From Alteromonas sp. ASW11-130 (lineage in GTDB: Bacteria; Pseudomonadota; Gammaproteobacteria; Enterobacterales; Alteromonadaceae): a stretch of DNA of 64,000 nucleotides. Shown here in pieces: positions 51,129 to 60,313 of the stretch; the first letter of the stretch is position 1, and each line of letters opens with the position of its first letter. The notes beneath the pieces were generated by a model. It searched no databases. It saw only the letters and a list, made by a program, of their open reading frames with translations, and was not told where the DNA came from. Location of the stretch: assembly GCF_026183735.1 (NCBI RefSeq), contig NZ_JAPFRE010000015.1:124001-188000 (forward strand), given 5' to 3'. A program made the position numbers and the translations under genes.

Positions 51129-54017
51129 TTAGAATGAGTAGTTAAAACCTAATAGGAAGTTACGACCAAAAGATTGGTATTGCGTAACTTGACGAGAATC
51201 GGTCCCTGAAGTTTGGATCGTTTCTTCGTCGGTTAGGTTCTGACCCTGAAGGGTAATACGTAATCCTTCCAGATACTCAATTCCCGACTCGCTGAAGTCA
51301 TAACCAATTTGCGCATCGACTAATTCTGCACCCTGGTTGGTGGCGCCAACAAGTGACAAGCTTATCCCTCGTGTTTCTGACAAGAATTCGCTGCGTTTGG
51401 TGGCCGCTATACGAATCTCAAAGCCACTGTTTTCATAATACGCAGTCAAACTGTAAGATTCTTCAGATAAACCAGGAATCCGCGCGTCGTCTGGGTTCTC
51501 AAATTCACCATCAAACATACCGTCAAGGAAAGTTGCACTTGCCACTAGGCCAAATCCATCTAGTGATTCATGCACCATACCAAATGGTAAACTGCCTTGA
51601 AGTTCCCAGCCTCTTACAAAGCCTGTTAAACCATCAGCACGTGAGGTAACCGGGCCTTCGAAAACGGTCGGTGGAACCGGACCATCATTCACCCCATCGC
51701 CATCTAAATCGTGATTACCTGATGACTGGTGGTATCCCGGAATATAGAATTCAGAAAAGTCCTGAACAATACTGACTGATTCATGCCAGTTCTTAAGGTC
51801 TTTATAGAAGAAAGCCACAGCCATATAGCCTTCGTCTTCAAAGTAATGCTCATATGACAAATCAAATTGATTCGCTTCGATTGGCTTAAGATTTGGGCTA
51901 CCTGTGCTACCAGACCAAGGTCCGGTAGCTGGGGTGGTACCAAATACACCAGAATCGTTAAAGTCAAAGCTAACTGTATTATTCGGGCGCATATCGTCCA
52001 TACGAGGACGCGTTAGCACTTTTGACAAGCCTGTTTTAATGAATTGTCTTTCAGCCACTTCTAAGCTTAAGTTCAATGTGGGCAGTACATCTGTGTAATC
52101 ATCGCCTCCTGAGACTGGCGTGGCTAACACATAGCGATCGGGTCCGGTATAAGAGTCGAAACCAAGTGCCTGTTGATCGGCACTCACCACCTGCACGCCA
52201 ACATTACCGCGCAAGAACATGCCACCCACTTCAGTATCAATGTCTAATTTGGCGAAAAGTGTGACTAACTCTTCTTCTACCGTATAGGTATCGCCCAAAC
52301 GACCTGTTTCCAAATCTTCAGCTGGTGTCGAAATATAGTAACCACTGTTGTAAAGGCCCAAACTGTCATACGCGATAACACCGTTGATGCCAATAAAGCT
52401 TAAATCTGCCGATCCCAATACGTCAGTCGCATCTGAAACCAATTCAGCATCTGGCCATACAGGAGCGGTTAGATAAGCGCCGTTGTTATCTTTAGACATT
52501 GTGCGATCATTGTAAGCAATCCCTGCATTTAATTTCGAGAAAATGCCCCACTCGACAAAGCCATGTACTTCAAAGCGAACCGCATCTAATTCTTCAGTAA
52601 AAGAGGGGTTATTTACGAAACCATCTTGTGCTGTATTTGGCGCAAAATCAGGATTGCCGTTAAAGCGCGCTACTGGATCTAAACTTCCACCCCAAGCTTG
52701 TGGACCAGCGAGTTTAATTAAAGAAGGGTCGGTATAATCTACCGGTGCTATTGATGGGTGATCACTATACATCGCGCCGGTCGGTGTCATTCTCCAAGAA
52801 CGTGCAGCAGTAGGTCTATCGCCGGAGCCTGGACGGCCTACACCTGAATAACTTTCAATATTGGTGATCAACTTATCCACTTCACCAGTCGAAATATCAA
52901 CTTCGGCAGTCCAATCAGTATTAATTTCATATTCCAGGTTCAAACCAAAAGTGGTAAGTTCCGCTTCTTTACTTTCAGCGTCGTTACGAATAACAGAATG
53001 AAAACCCTTTGTTGTTCCGGCTAAAACCAAGTCATCTTCGACTTCAGTAACGGTGTAGTTGTCCGGCGCCCAAGAAACTATGGCCTCTTCGATTCCACGA
53101 AACACTTTATCTTCCTGGAAGTCGATATAAAGGGCGTCTAATTGGATGTTGAGCTTGTCTGTCGGCTGCCATTCAACCACAAGGGCTACCGAATCACGTT
53201 CCATCATTGCGGAACGAACGAACGAATCATGTCCGCCTAAAACGGTTGTATTTTCTGTAATATTGCCTGGGCCATCGACGCCAGATGCAACCGTATCATA
53301 ACCCCAACCACGGAATTGTTGCTCCTGACTTGGGGATTCCATTGATGCTAGTGTTAACGCAACGCCCAACGTGTCGTCGGCAAAAGAATCGACAAAGCTG
53401 AACGCCAAACGGTGCCCATTATCGTCAAAATCGGGGTTGCCAGAATCTTGACCATTTTGCTCGTAGGTTCCATTAAAGGTAATCGTTCTTTCTTTACCCA
53501 GTGGACTAATCGTTTGTAAATCAACCGTTCCGCCAAGACCTTGTACTATCAGGCCTGCTTCAGGCGTTTTATAAACGAGCACATCTGACACTATTTCCGA
53601 TGGGTACAAATCATATTCCACCCCGCGGTTATCACCCATGCCCAGTAGTTCACGACCGTTCAATGATGTGCCTACATAGTTTTCGTTGAAACCACGAACT
53701 GATAACCCGCTGGTTCTACCGTTTCTTCTCTCACCTGCTAAACCTGGTAAGCGACCTAGAGATTCGGCAATACTTGTATCGGGAAGTTTACCGATATCCT
53801 CTGCTGACAATGCTTCAACAATCGACGTATTATCCATCTTGATCGCTTGTGCTCTTTGCAGGGAACCACGAATACCTGATACCACAATAACTTCGGTTGT
53901 TTCATCTGTGGGCTGGTCAGCGGCGCTCTCCTGTGCCATTAGATTGGGGGTGACCCCAATCACCAGACCGCTTGACAGCATTGCGGCCTTTATAAGGTTA
54001 ATCTTAAAGTTTTTCAT
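51129..54017 (-). CDS. TonB-dependent outer-membrane receptor
   Basis: 962 residues. The signal peptide ends near LMAQES. A TonB-box-like EVIVVSG is followed by the plug domain (RAQAIKMDNTSIVEALSAEDIGKLPDTSIAESLGRLPG, then GLSVRGFNENYVGTSLNGREL). A 22-strand barrel follows, ending GRNFLLGFNYSF with C-terminal Phe. The plug pattern is that of the Xanthomonas/Caulobacter-type receptors associated with carbohydrate or aromatic uptake. It is the first gene of a unit with two halogenases; the ligand may be the halogenase substrate or an unrelated glycan. Confidence 0.92.
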   Translation of the reverse strand: MKNFKINLIKAAMLSSGLVIGVTPNLMAQESAADQPTDETTEVIVVSGIRGSLQRAQAIKMDNTSIVEALSAEDIGKLPDTSIAESLGRLPGLAGERRNGRTSGLSVRGFNENYVGTSLNGRELLGMGDNRGVEYDLYPSEIVSDVLVYKTPEAGLIVQGLGGTVDLQTISPLGKERTITFNGTYEQNGQDSGNPDFDDNGHRLAFSFVDSFADDTLGVALTLASMESPSQEQQFRGWGYDTVASGVDGPGNITENTTVLGGHDSFVRSAMMERDSVALVVEWQPTDKLNIQLDALYIDFQEDKVFRGIEEAIVSWAPDNYTVTEVEDDLVLAGTTKGFHSVIRNDAESKEAELTTFGLNLEYEINTDWTAEVDISTGEVDKLITNIESYSGVGRPGSGDRPTAARSWRMTPTGAMYSDHPSIAPVDYTDPSLIKLAGPQAWGGSLDPVARFNGNPDFAPNTAQDGFVNNPSFTEELDAVRFEVHGFVEWGIFSKLNAGIAYNDRTMSKDNNGAYLTAPVWPDAELVSDATDVLGSADLSFIGINGVIAYDSLGLYNSGYYISTPAEDLETGRLGDTYTVEEELVTLFAKLDIDTEVGGMFLRGNVGVQVVSADQQALGFDSYTGPDRYVLATPVSGGDDYTDVLPTLNLSLEVAERQFIKTGLSKVLTRPRMDDMRPNNTVSFDFNDSGVFGTTPATGPWSGSTGSPNLKPIEANQFDLSYEHYFEDEGYMAVAFFYKDLKNWHESVSIVQDFSEFYIPGYHQSSGNHDLDGDGVNDGPVPPTVFEGPVTSRADGLTGFVRGWELQGSLPFGMVHESLDGFGLVASATFLDGMFDGEFENPDDARIPGLSEESYSLTAYYENSGFEIRIAATKRSEFLSETRGISLSLVGATNQGAELVDAQIGYDFSESGIEYLEGLRITLQGQNLTDEETIQTSGTDSRQVTQYQSFGRNFLLGFNYSF

Positions 54018-54464
54018 GTGTTTCCCCTAAAGTCAGTCAGAGTGCTCTAGATCAATTTGTTTTAACGGATTAGTAACACTTTTTTCGTTCTTAGCGGATT
54101 CTACTGCCATCGTCACTTACTGCTCAACCATGTGCATACGTATTCAATGGTCAACGATGAACTTTTTGTTAACATTTCAAACATTACTGCAACAAAAACA
54201 TTGAACATCCAGTAGATAGAAACCATATCTATAACAATAAGTTAAGATAAATGTGTACCTATTTTGGAATCATATATGCGGGGCTTCATATCTGTAATTT
54301 AATTACATATGAAAAAAATATACGTATTATTTACAAATTCTTGCCAGGCTGCATGGCATATGACTACATTTCAACCAATAAACGTAGTTTACTTTCACAA
54401 ACAGTTGGTTCTCCTTCATAATGTGCGTACGTTGGGTCACATATAACTATGAAATACACAATTA
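54018..54464. other. Intergenic / regulatory region upstream of the TonB receptor
   Basis: About 450 AT-rich bases between the receptor gene and the broken NTF2-like gene, all on the minus strand. It presumably holds the receptor promoter. No operator could be assigned. Confidence 0.55.
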
Positions 54465-54924
54465 CTAATCGCCGTAGCTTGTCACTCTATGCATTTGCCA
54501 ATGCATATCGGTCTTTTTCCATACCGTGGTGAAACCAAATGTCCCACAATCTTCTTTGCCGTTTTCTTCATGACAGAAAGTATGCTCGCCAATCTGAATG
54601 GCGCCAAAATCCTTTACCGGATAAACCTTATGCGTTGTCCTATCGAGCGTGCGCACTAACTCGAGTTTTCTTTCACAGTTATTCGCGTAGCTTGCATGGT
54701 TTCTTCATACCCTTTTAGCCCCGTAATATCGAGATAAAACTCCAATTCAAAACTAAACATTTTTCCCATTGTTTTTAAATCACAATGATCGAAAGCGGTA
54801 TAAAGGTTTCATCTGCATGCAGGATTTGCCGTTCTATATTGTCGCCTGCTGAAAAAGCGTCATCGGTAAACGCAATGAACCGGAAACAGAGAACAGCTAC
54901 GTATATTTTGTGTATATTATGCAT
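54465..54924 (-). pseudogene. Broken DUF4440/NTF2-like protein gene (two frameshifts)
   Basis: Reading from ATG at 54924 gives a signal-peptide-like start and then ...RQILHADETFIP. The frame must shift near 54795 to give FDHCDLKTMGKMFS...GYEETMQATR, and again near 54685 to give NNCERKLELVRTLD...FGAIQIGEHTFCHEENGKEDCGTFGFTTVWKKTD and the end HWQMHRVTSYGD. Rejoined, this is one NTF2/SnoaL-like (DUF4440) exported protein of about 150 residues. Each break corresponds to one missing base. Only the last 63 residues remain in one frame. Confidence 0.8.
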
Positions 54925-55072
54925 GGTATAACGTGAACCTATTGATAGGAGATGGGTTGAATTAAGTTATTTAACAAGCCGGAATTACGCACTTTTACTA
55001 TAGTGACATTATCGATTCCGATTCACTTAAAGCTAAATGCAAACTAATTTACCGGCGTTGGTGTGAGAGGCG

Positions 55073-57213
55073 TTAGCGTTTTTGATGTTTCTGAATAAAC
55101 TGATCGTAGGGCATGGGTTGTTCATAATAAAACCCTTGGACCTGACTTACGTTTGCCTCTTTTAACAAAGGTAAATACTCAGGGTGTTCTACCCCTTCCG
55201 CCACCACATCAAGCTGTAGAGAGTGCAACATAGCTACTATCCCCTGAAACAGCGAAAGTGCCTTATTGTCAGTATGTATGTCAGTGATAAGACTGCGATC
55301 TAACTTAACCACCTCAAAGTTAAAGCTGCGCAAATAACTCAGTGAAGAAAAGCCTGAGCCGAAATCATCCAAGGCCAATCTGAACCCGGCTGTTCTTAAA
55401 GCATTAAGAGAGCGTAGTGCGTTTTTATGATCGCGAATAAAAATAGACTCGGTCAATTCCAATTCAATTAAATGGGGGGAGATATTATTTGCGGCGCAAA
55501 TTTTCTTGGCGAGTTGTGCAAAATTCTTGTCCAATATTTGATTGGCGCTGACGTTTACAGACAAAGGGATCAACATTCCTTGCGTCTCCATCATTGATAT
55601 ATAATCGCATGCCGCTTCCAGTGCGAGAATACCTATATTTTTATCAAGTTGATGTGTCTCTGCTAAGGGAATGAACACCGCTGGGGCGACCGTACCTGAA
55701 ATAGACGAACGCCACCGACAAAGCAATTCGCCCCCACGTAATATCCCATCAACACTGAACTTACCTTGAACGTAAAAATCCAATCCACCATGGTTAATTG
55801 AACGCCGTAAGTCAGCCACCATACTAACCCGCTCTTTCATACTCTCAAGCAAGCCGTGTTGATAAAGATATACCCGCCCTTTACCTGTCGTTTTTGCCTG
55901 GTACATGGCTGCGTCGGCATTTTGCAGCACTTCATCTATGGTGTCACCATGCATTGGGTAGTTAGCTAGCCCGATACTGGCAGAAAGGTTTAGTTCTGCT
56001 TCAGTCGTCATCATTGTATCGGCTTCAATATTTTTGATGAGGGCATAGCCCGCTTTTTTAACTTCGTCTAGGGTTACGTTAGTGAGTACAACAACAAACT
56101 CATCCCCTCCCCAGCGGGAAATAATAGTATTTCGCCAAAACGATTATGTAAAACTAAAGCAACCCGTTTTAAACACGCATCGCCTTGTTCATGGCCCGCG
56201 GTATCATTAATTTGTTTAAACCCGTCCAGGTCAATAAACATCATGGTGAATGTTTGTTTCGCTTCTGAATATTGCGTTAGCACCTCTCGCAAACCATTGC
56301 GGTTTTTAAGACCGGTCAAATCGTCATGCATGGCCATTTGGCGTAAACGGTCTTCGTTTATTTTGCGCTCACTGATATTACGCATAGTGGCGATAAAATA
56401 AGGCGATGATTGATACTGGGTTTCAAACAACGCAATGGAGATATCGACGGGGATCAAGCGCCCGTCAAAGGTATGCAACGCGCTTTCGAACCTGAGTTGC
56501 CGACGCTCTGATAATAACTTGAGCTCTTTGCTGGCCTCCGGTAATAGCTTATTTAGGCTTTGCCCGAAGCTTTTCTTTTTGTTCGGTAATCGCATTAATC
56601 GCGCAAACGCGGTATTACATTCGCTGATAGCCAGGTTGGATGAAAGCACCAGCATGGGTTCTCGAGAACTGGAAAAAGCGGATGCCATTAATTGAAAAGA
56701 CTGCTCTGCTTTTCTTTCCTGCGTGATATCTCGCGTAGTGCCGACAATATGTAAGGCGGTCCCTGCATCGTTTCTTTCCAGCACCCGTCCTCGAAGGCGC
56801 ATCCACTGATAAGTCTCATTACGCTTAAAACGAAATGCCACTTCTATTCTGTCGCTACCGCTTAACGAAGCGAGCGTCCAGTGAAACTCCAAACTACTTA
56901 AATCGTCTTTGTGAACAAAGCGCAATAATGAAAGCGTATTACCTTTCCACTGAAATTCTTGCCCTCGCTCTAAACCGAAACTTTTCAGTTCAAACTGATC
57001 ATTTTGAGCATGCCATTCCCAAAATGATTCTTGTGAGGCCCACAGGGCCAGTTCCAGCTTCTTTTGTAACTGCTGGGTCGTTTGTAAGGTATTGTATAGC
57101 TCAAGACTTTTGTCGTTTAATAAGCGTTCGGCCTCAGTTCTGGCCAACCTTTCGCGACTAACCCTCTTCTCAAGTCTGGCTAACTTTTTCAACAGTTCTT
57201 GATGTTCTGACAC
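55073..57213 (-). pseudogene. PAS-PAS-GGDEF-EAL protein gene broken by a one-base deletion
   Basis: A single c-di-GMP enzyme gene of about 712 codons split in two. Part one (57213 to 56131, GTG start overlapping the H-NOX stop) encodes a coiled coil (about 5-45), two PAS domains (about 50-165 and 170-285) and the start of GGDEF, then runs into 19 out-of-frame codons and a stop at 56074. Shifting by one base near 56130 restores IISRWGGDEFVVVLTNVT and continues through an EAL domain with ELLCRW, NVSANQ, ELTES, DDFGSGFSSLSYL and EGVEH. Both catalytic motifs look intact, so the loss is due only to the frameshift, which could also be a sequencing error. Confidence 0.88.
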
Positions 57214-57752
57214 TAGGCCTCCAGCGTTATAGTAAACAGATAAGTGTGCGGCTCATCTAGCTTGACCACTTCGCGCCGGATTTTGTTTTCAAAGTGATCC
57301 GCAGCACCATCCATCAAGCCTTCTGCTAACGTGTAAAGCTCGCGGGTGGAATGGTATTTTAACGCTATACTGGTTTCAGTCCTGGTAAGCACTGAAAATT
57401 GAGGTAAGTCTGCATCAGGATAAAGTTTGCTCACCTGCACATGAATATCATCGTCAAGGCAATTCAACACATCCAGAATATTGTGACGCCCCGCTAACAC
57501 CTGGCTATGGGTTAGAGCGAGTTTACCGAATAGATAATAACCAAAATCGTAGAGAAGCTTATTGGCGGGAGTGTCGGTTTTCTCTACCAACACGTTAACC
57601 AGCTTCTGCATTTCAGAAAAGGAGTAATAACCTACAGAAGTAAACGCACCTTCGTTTTCAAGTGCCGCTTCTTCAAGCACATCATCGGCAAAGTCAGGTG
57701 ATACCTTCTCTTCGAGCATATCGATAAGTGACGTAAATACAATCCCGAGCAT
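57213..57752 (-). CDS. H-NOX (heme nitric-oxide/oxygen-binding) sensor protein
   Basis: 179 residues. Stand-alone heme sensor domain. The proximal heme ligand is His104 (DDDIHVQV), and the heme-propionate motif YxSxR is Tyr133-Ser135-Arg137 (KYHSTREL). The distal tyrosine that permits O2 binding in the Thermoanaerobacter protein is a leucine here (position 142), so an NO-selective sensor is predicted. I chose ATG 57752, directly after GGAGGGGGG; an in-frame ATG at 57764 is upstream of that site. Encoded directly before the PAS-GGDEF-EAL gene, its likely partner. Confidence 0.93.
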   Translation of the reverse strand: MLGIVFTSLIDMLEEKVSPDFADDVLEEAALENEGAFTSVGYYSFSEMQKLVNVLVEKTDTPANKLLYDFGYYLFGKLALTHSQVLAGRHNILDVLNCLDDDIHVQVSKLYPDADLPQFSVLTRTETSIALKYHSTRELYTLAEGLMDGAADHFENKIRREVVKLDEPHTYLFTITLEA

Positions 57753-57805
57753 GCCCCCCTCCATTTTGCTTTAAGTGGAAAACATAATAGTCTTAACAGG
57801 TTAGC

Positions 57806-60124
57806 CTATTCTGGTGCTACTGGGGGTAAAGTCTCCGTATTTTTTTCTTCGACCTGAGTTTCTTGTTTTGCCGTTTGTTCAACTTCGATGTCATCGACGC
57901 GTTGTAAGCCTCTGGGCAATTTGTTGCCTCTGCGCCCTCTTTCACCTTTATAGTGCTCGAGGTCGGCAGCGGTTAATGTCATATTACGTTTACCCGCGGC
58001 GATTTTAACTGACGCACCTTGCGGCACAACGGCGGCTATTTTAACGTATTCTTCTCTGCTTTGTGCTTTTGCTCCGGGTATGTTAATTAATTTGTTGCCT
58101 TTACCCTTACCTAAACTGGGCAAATCGCGCAGCGGGAACAATAACATTCGGCCTTCATTGGATATAGTCAAACACCAGTCGGAAGCTGGGTCATGTACCG
58201 GCTGCGGAGGCAGCACTTTCGCTGCGGAGGGCAACGAAAGATACGCTTTACCAGCTTTGTTCTTACTTAGCATATCGTTAAAGGTGCCGACAAAGCCGTA
58301 GCCTGCATCAGAGGCGATCAGATAACGTTGGTCATCTTTACCCATTAATACATGCGGAACCTGTTCGCCGCCAACAATATTAAAGCGACCCGTTAGTGGC
58401 TCCCCTTGACTTCTGGCTGAAGGCAAACTGTGAGCATCACAGGAAAAAGCCCGTCCCGATGTGTCCAAAAATACGGCGGGTTGATTGCTTCTACCAGTGG
58501 CACTGGCTAAATAAGTATCACCAGCTTTATAACTTAAGGCAGATGGGTCGACATCATGGCCTTTAGCACAGCGTGCCCAGCCTTTCTCCGATAACACTAC
58601 GGTGACAGCTTCTGAAGGAATAAGCTCTTTTTCTGATAACGCTTTGGCTTCGGTTCGCTCTACGATAGGTGAGCGTCGATCGTCACCATATTTCTCAGCA
58701 TCGCTAAGAATTTCTTTCTTAATCAGCGTTTTTAGGCGGCGATCTGAGCCGAGAATCGTTTCCAATTGTTTCCGTTCGTCTTCAAGCTCATCTTGCTCAG
58801 AGCGAATTTTCATTTCTTCAAGTTTAGCCAGATGGCGTAACTTCAATTCCAAAATCGCTTCTGCTTGAGTATCTGATAAAGAGAATCGGCGCATCAATTC
58901 GGCTTTGGGTTGGTCGTGATGACGAATAATTTCTATCACCTCATCAATATTCAAAAAGGCTATCATTAAGCCTTCTAAAATATGTAAACGAGCCAGGACT
59001 TTATCCAGTCGAAATTGTAAGCGACGCGTAACCGTGTCGCGACGGAACGATAGCCATTCAGTTAAGATTGTACGAAGGTCTTTTACCTGTGGACGGCCGT
59101 CCAAACCAATCATATTTAGATTGACCCGATAGCTTCTTTCCAGATCGGTGGTGGCGAACAAATGTTGCATCAGCTGCTCGGTATCCACGCGATTTGAGCG
59201 CGGCGTAATGACCAAACGAGTTGGATTTTCGTGATCGGATTCATCTCGCAAATCACTTACCATCGGCAGTTTTTTGGCTTGCATTTGTGCCGCTATTTGT
59301 TCAAGAATTTTGGCACCTGATACTTGATGAGGCAGCGCGGTAATAATGATGTCGCCGCTTTCCTGCTGGAAAACTGCACGCATTTTGATTGAACCGCGGC
59401 CTGTTTCATATAGTTTAGCTATGTCCGCTCGTGGCGTAATGATTTCTGCTTCAGTAGGATAATCCGGTGCTTCCACATGCTGCATAAGCTCGTGTAATTC
59501 TGCTTTGCTGTTGTCCAGCAACAAAGCACATGCGTTAGCCACTTCGCGTACATTGTGCGGTGGAATGTCAGTTGCCATACCTACCGCGATGCCCGTGACA
59601 CCGTTTAATAAGATATGCGGCAAACGCGCAGGAAGAACTTTCGGCTCCTTTAAGGTGCCATCAAAGTTTGGCATCCAGTCGACAGTGCCCTGTCCCAGTT
59701 CGTTTAGTAACACCTCACTGAAGCGAGAAAGCCGTGCTTCGGTGTACCGCATCGCTGCAAACGATTTGGGGTCGTCGGGAGCCCCCCAGTTACCTTGTCC
59801 ATCCACTAATGGGTAACGATAAGAAAAGGGTTGTGCCATTAACACCATGGCTTCATAGCAAGCTGAATCGCCATGAGGATGGAATTTACCCAGCACGTCA
59901 CCCACAGTACGGGCAGACTTCTTATATTTAGCTGTCGCGCTTAAGCCCAGATCGGACATGGCGTAAATGATGCGTCGCTGAACGGGTTTAAGGCCATCGC
60001 CAATATTCGGCAATGCACGGTCCATAATCACGTACATGGAGTAATTCAGGTAAGCATCTTCGGTAAAACGGCTTAGCGGAAGTTGCTCAATTCCATCCCC
60101 GTTTACAGTAATTTCGTCATTCAT
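57806..60124 (-). CDS. parC: DNA topoisomerase IV subunit A
   Basis: 772 residues, type IIA topoisomerase catalytic subunit. The active-site tyrosine is in [11 protein letters not shown]. The quinolone region reads [12 protein letters not shown] with wild-type Ser and Glu. The C-terminal beta-pinwheel ([34 protein letters not shown]) is complete, and an acidic/Gln-rich tail ends the protein. parE is not in the window. H-NOX begins about 53 nt downstream on the same strand. Confidence 0.97.
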   Translation of the reverse strand: MNDEITVNGDGIEQLPLSRFTEDAYLNYSMYVIMDRALPNIGDGLKPVQRRIIYAMSDLGLSATAKYKKSARTVGDVLGKFHPHGDSACYEAMVLMAQPFSYRYPLVDGQGNWGAPDDPKSFAAMRYTEARLSRFSEVLLNELGQGTVDWMPNFDGTLKEPKVLPARLPHILLNGVTGIAVGMATDIPPHNVREVANACALLLDNSKAELHELMQHVEAPDYPTEAEIITPRADIAKLYETGRGSIKMRAVFQQESGDIIITALPHQVSGAKILEQIAAQMQAKKLPMVSDLRDESDHENPTRLVITPRSNRVDTEQLMQHLFATTDLERSYRVNLNMIGLDGRPQVKDLRTILTEWLSFRRDTVTRRLQFRLDKVLARLHILEGLMIAFLNIDEVIEIIRHHDQPKAELMRRFSLSDTQAEAILELKLRHLAKLEEMKIRSEQDELEDERKQLETILGSDRRLKTLIKKEILSDAEKYGDDRRSPIVERTEAKALSEKELIPSEAVTVVLSEKGWARCAKGHDVDPSALSYKAGDTYLASATGRSNQPAVFLDTSGRAFSCDAHSLPSARSQGEPLTGRFNIVGGEQVPHVLMGKDDQRYLIASDAGYGFVGTFNDMLSKNKAGKAYLSLPSAAKVLPPQPVHDPASDWCLTISNEGRMLLFPLRDLPSLGKGKGNKLINIPGAKAQSREEYVKIAAVVPQGASVKIAAGKRNMTLTAADLEHYKGERGRRGNKLPRGLQRVDDIEVEQTAKQETQVEEKNTETLPPVAPE

Positions 60125-60313
60125 GGTGTTATTATTCTGCTGGACTACCTTTCACATCAATGCAGCCATTGTGAGTCAAACTTAGTTGCAACGCAATATG
60201 GGCATATAATTAGAGCGTGGTTTAGTTGTTTATAGCTAAGTTTTGTCAAATGCCTACCACAGTGGTTTAATAGGGCATGCACGCCCTAATAGTATTTTAT
60301 TAAAACAATAACA

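Noticed and set aside
56074..56140. Programmed ribosomal frameshift joining the GGDEF halves
   Set aside because: The local sequence (GAA ATA CTA TTA TTT CCC) offers no X XXY YYZ slippery heptamer in frame, and no pseudoknot or Shine-Dalgarno stimulator was apparent.
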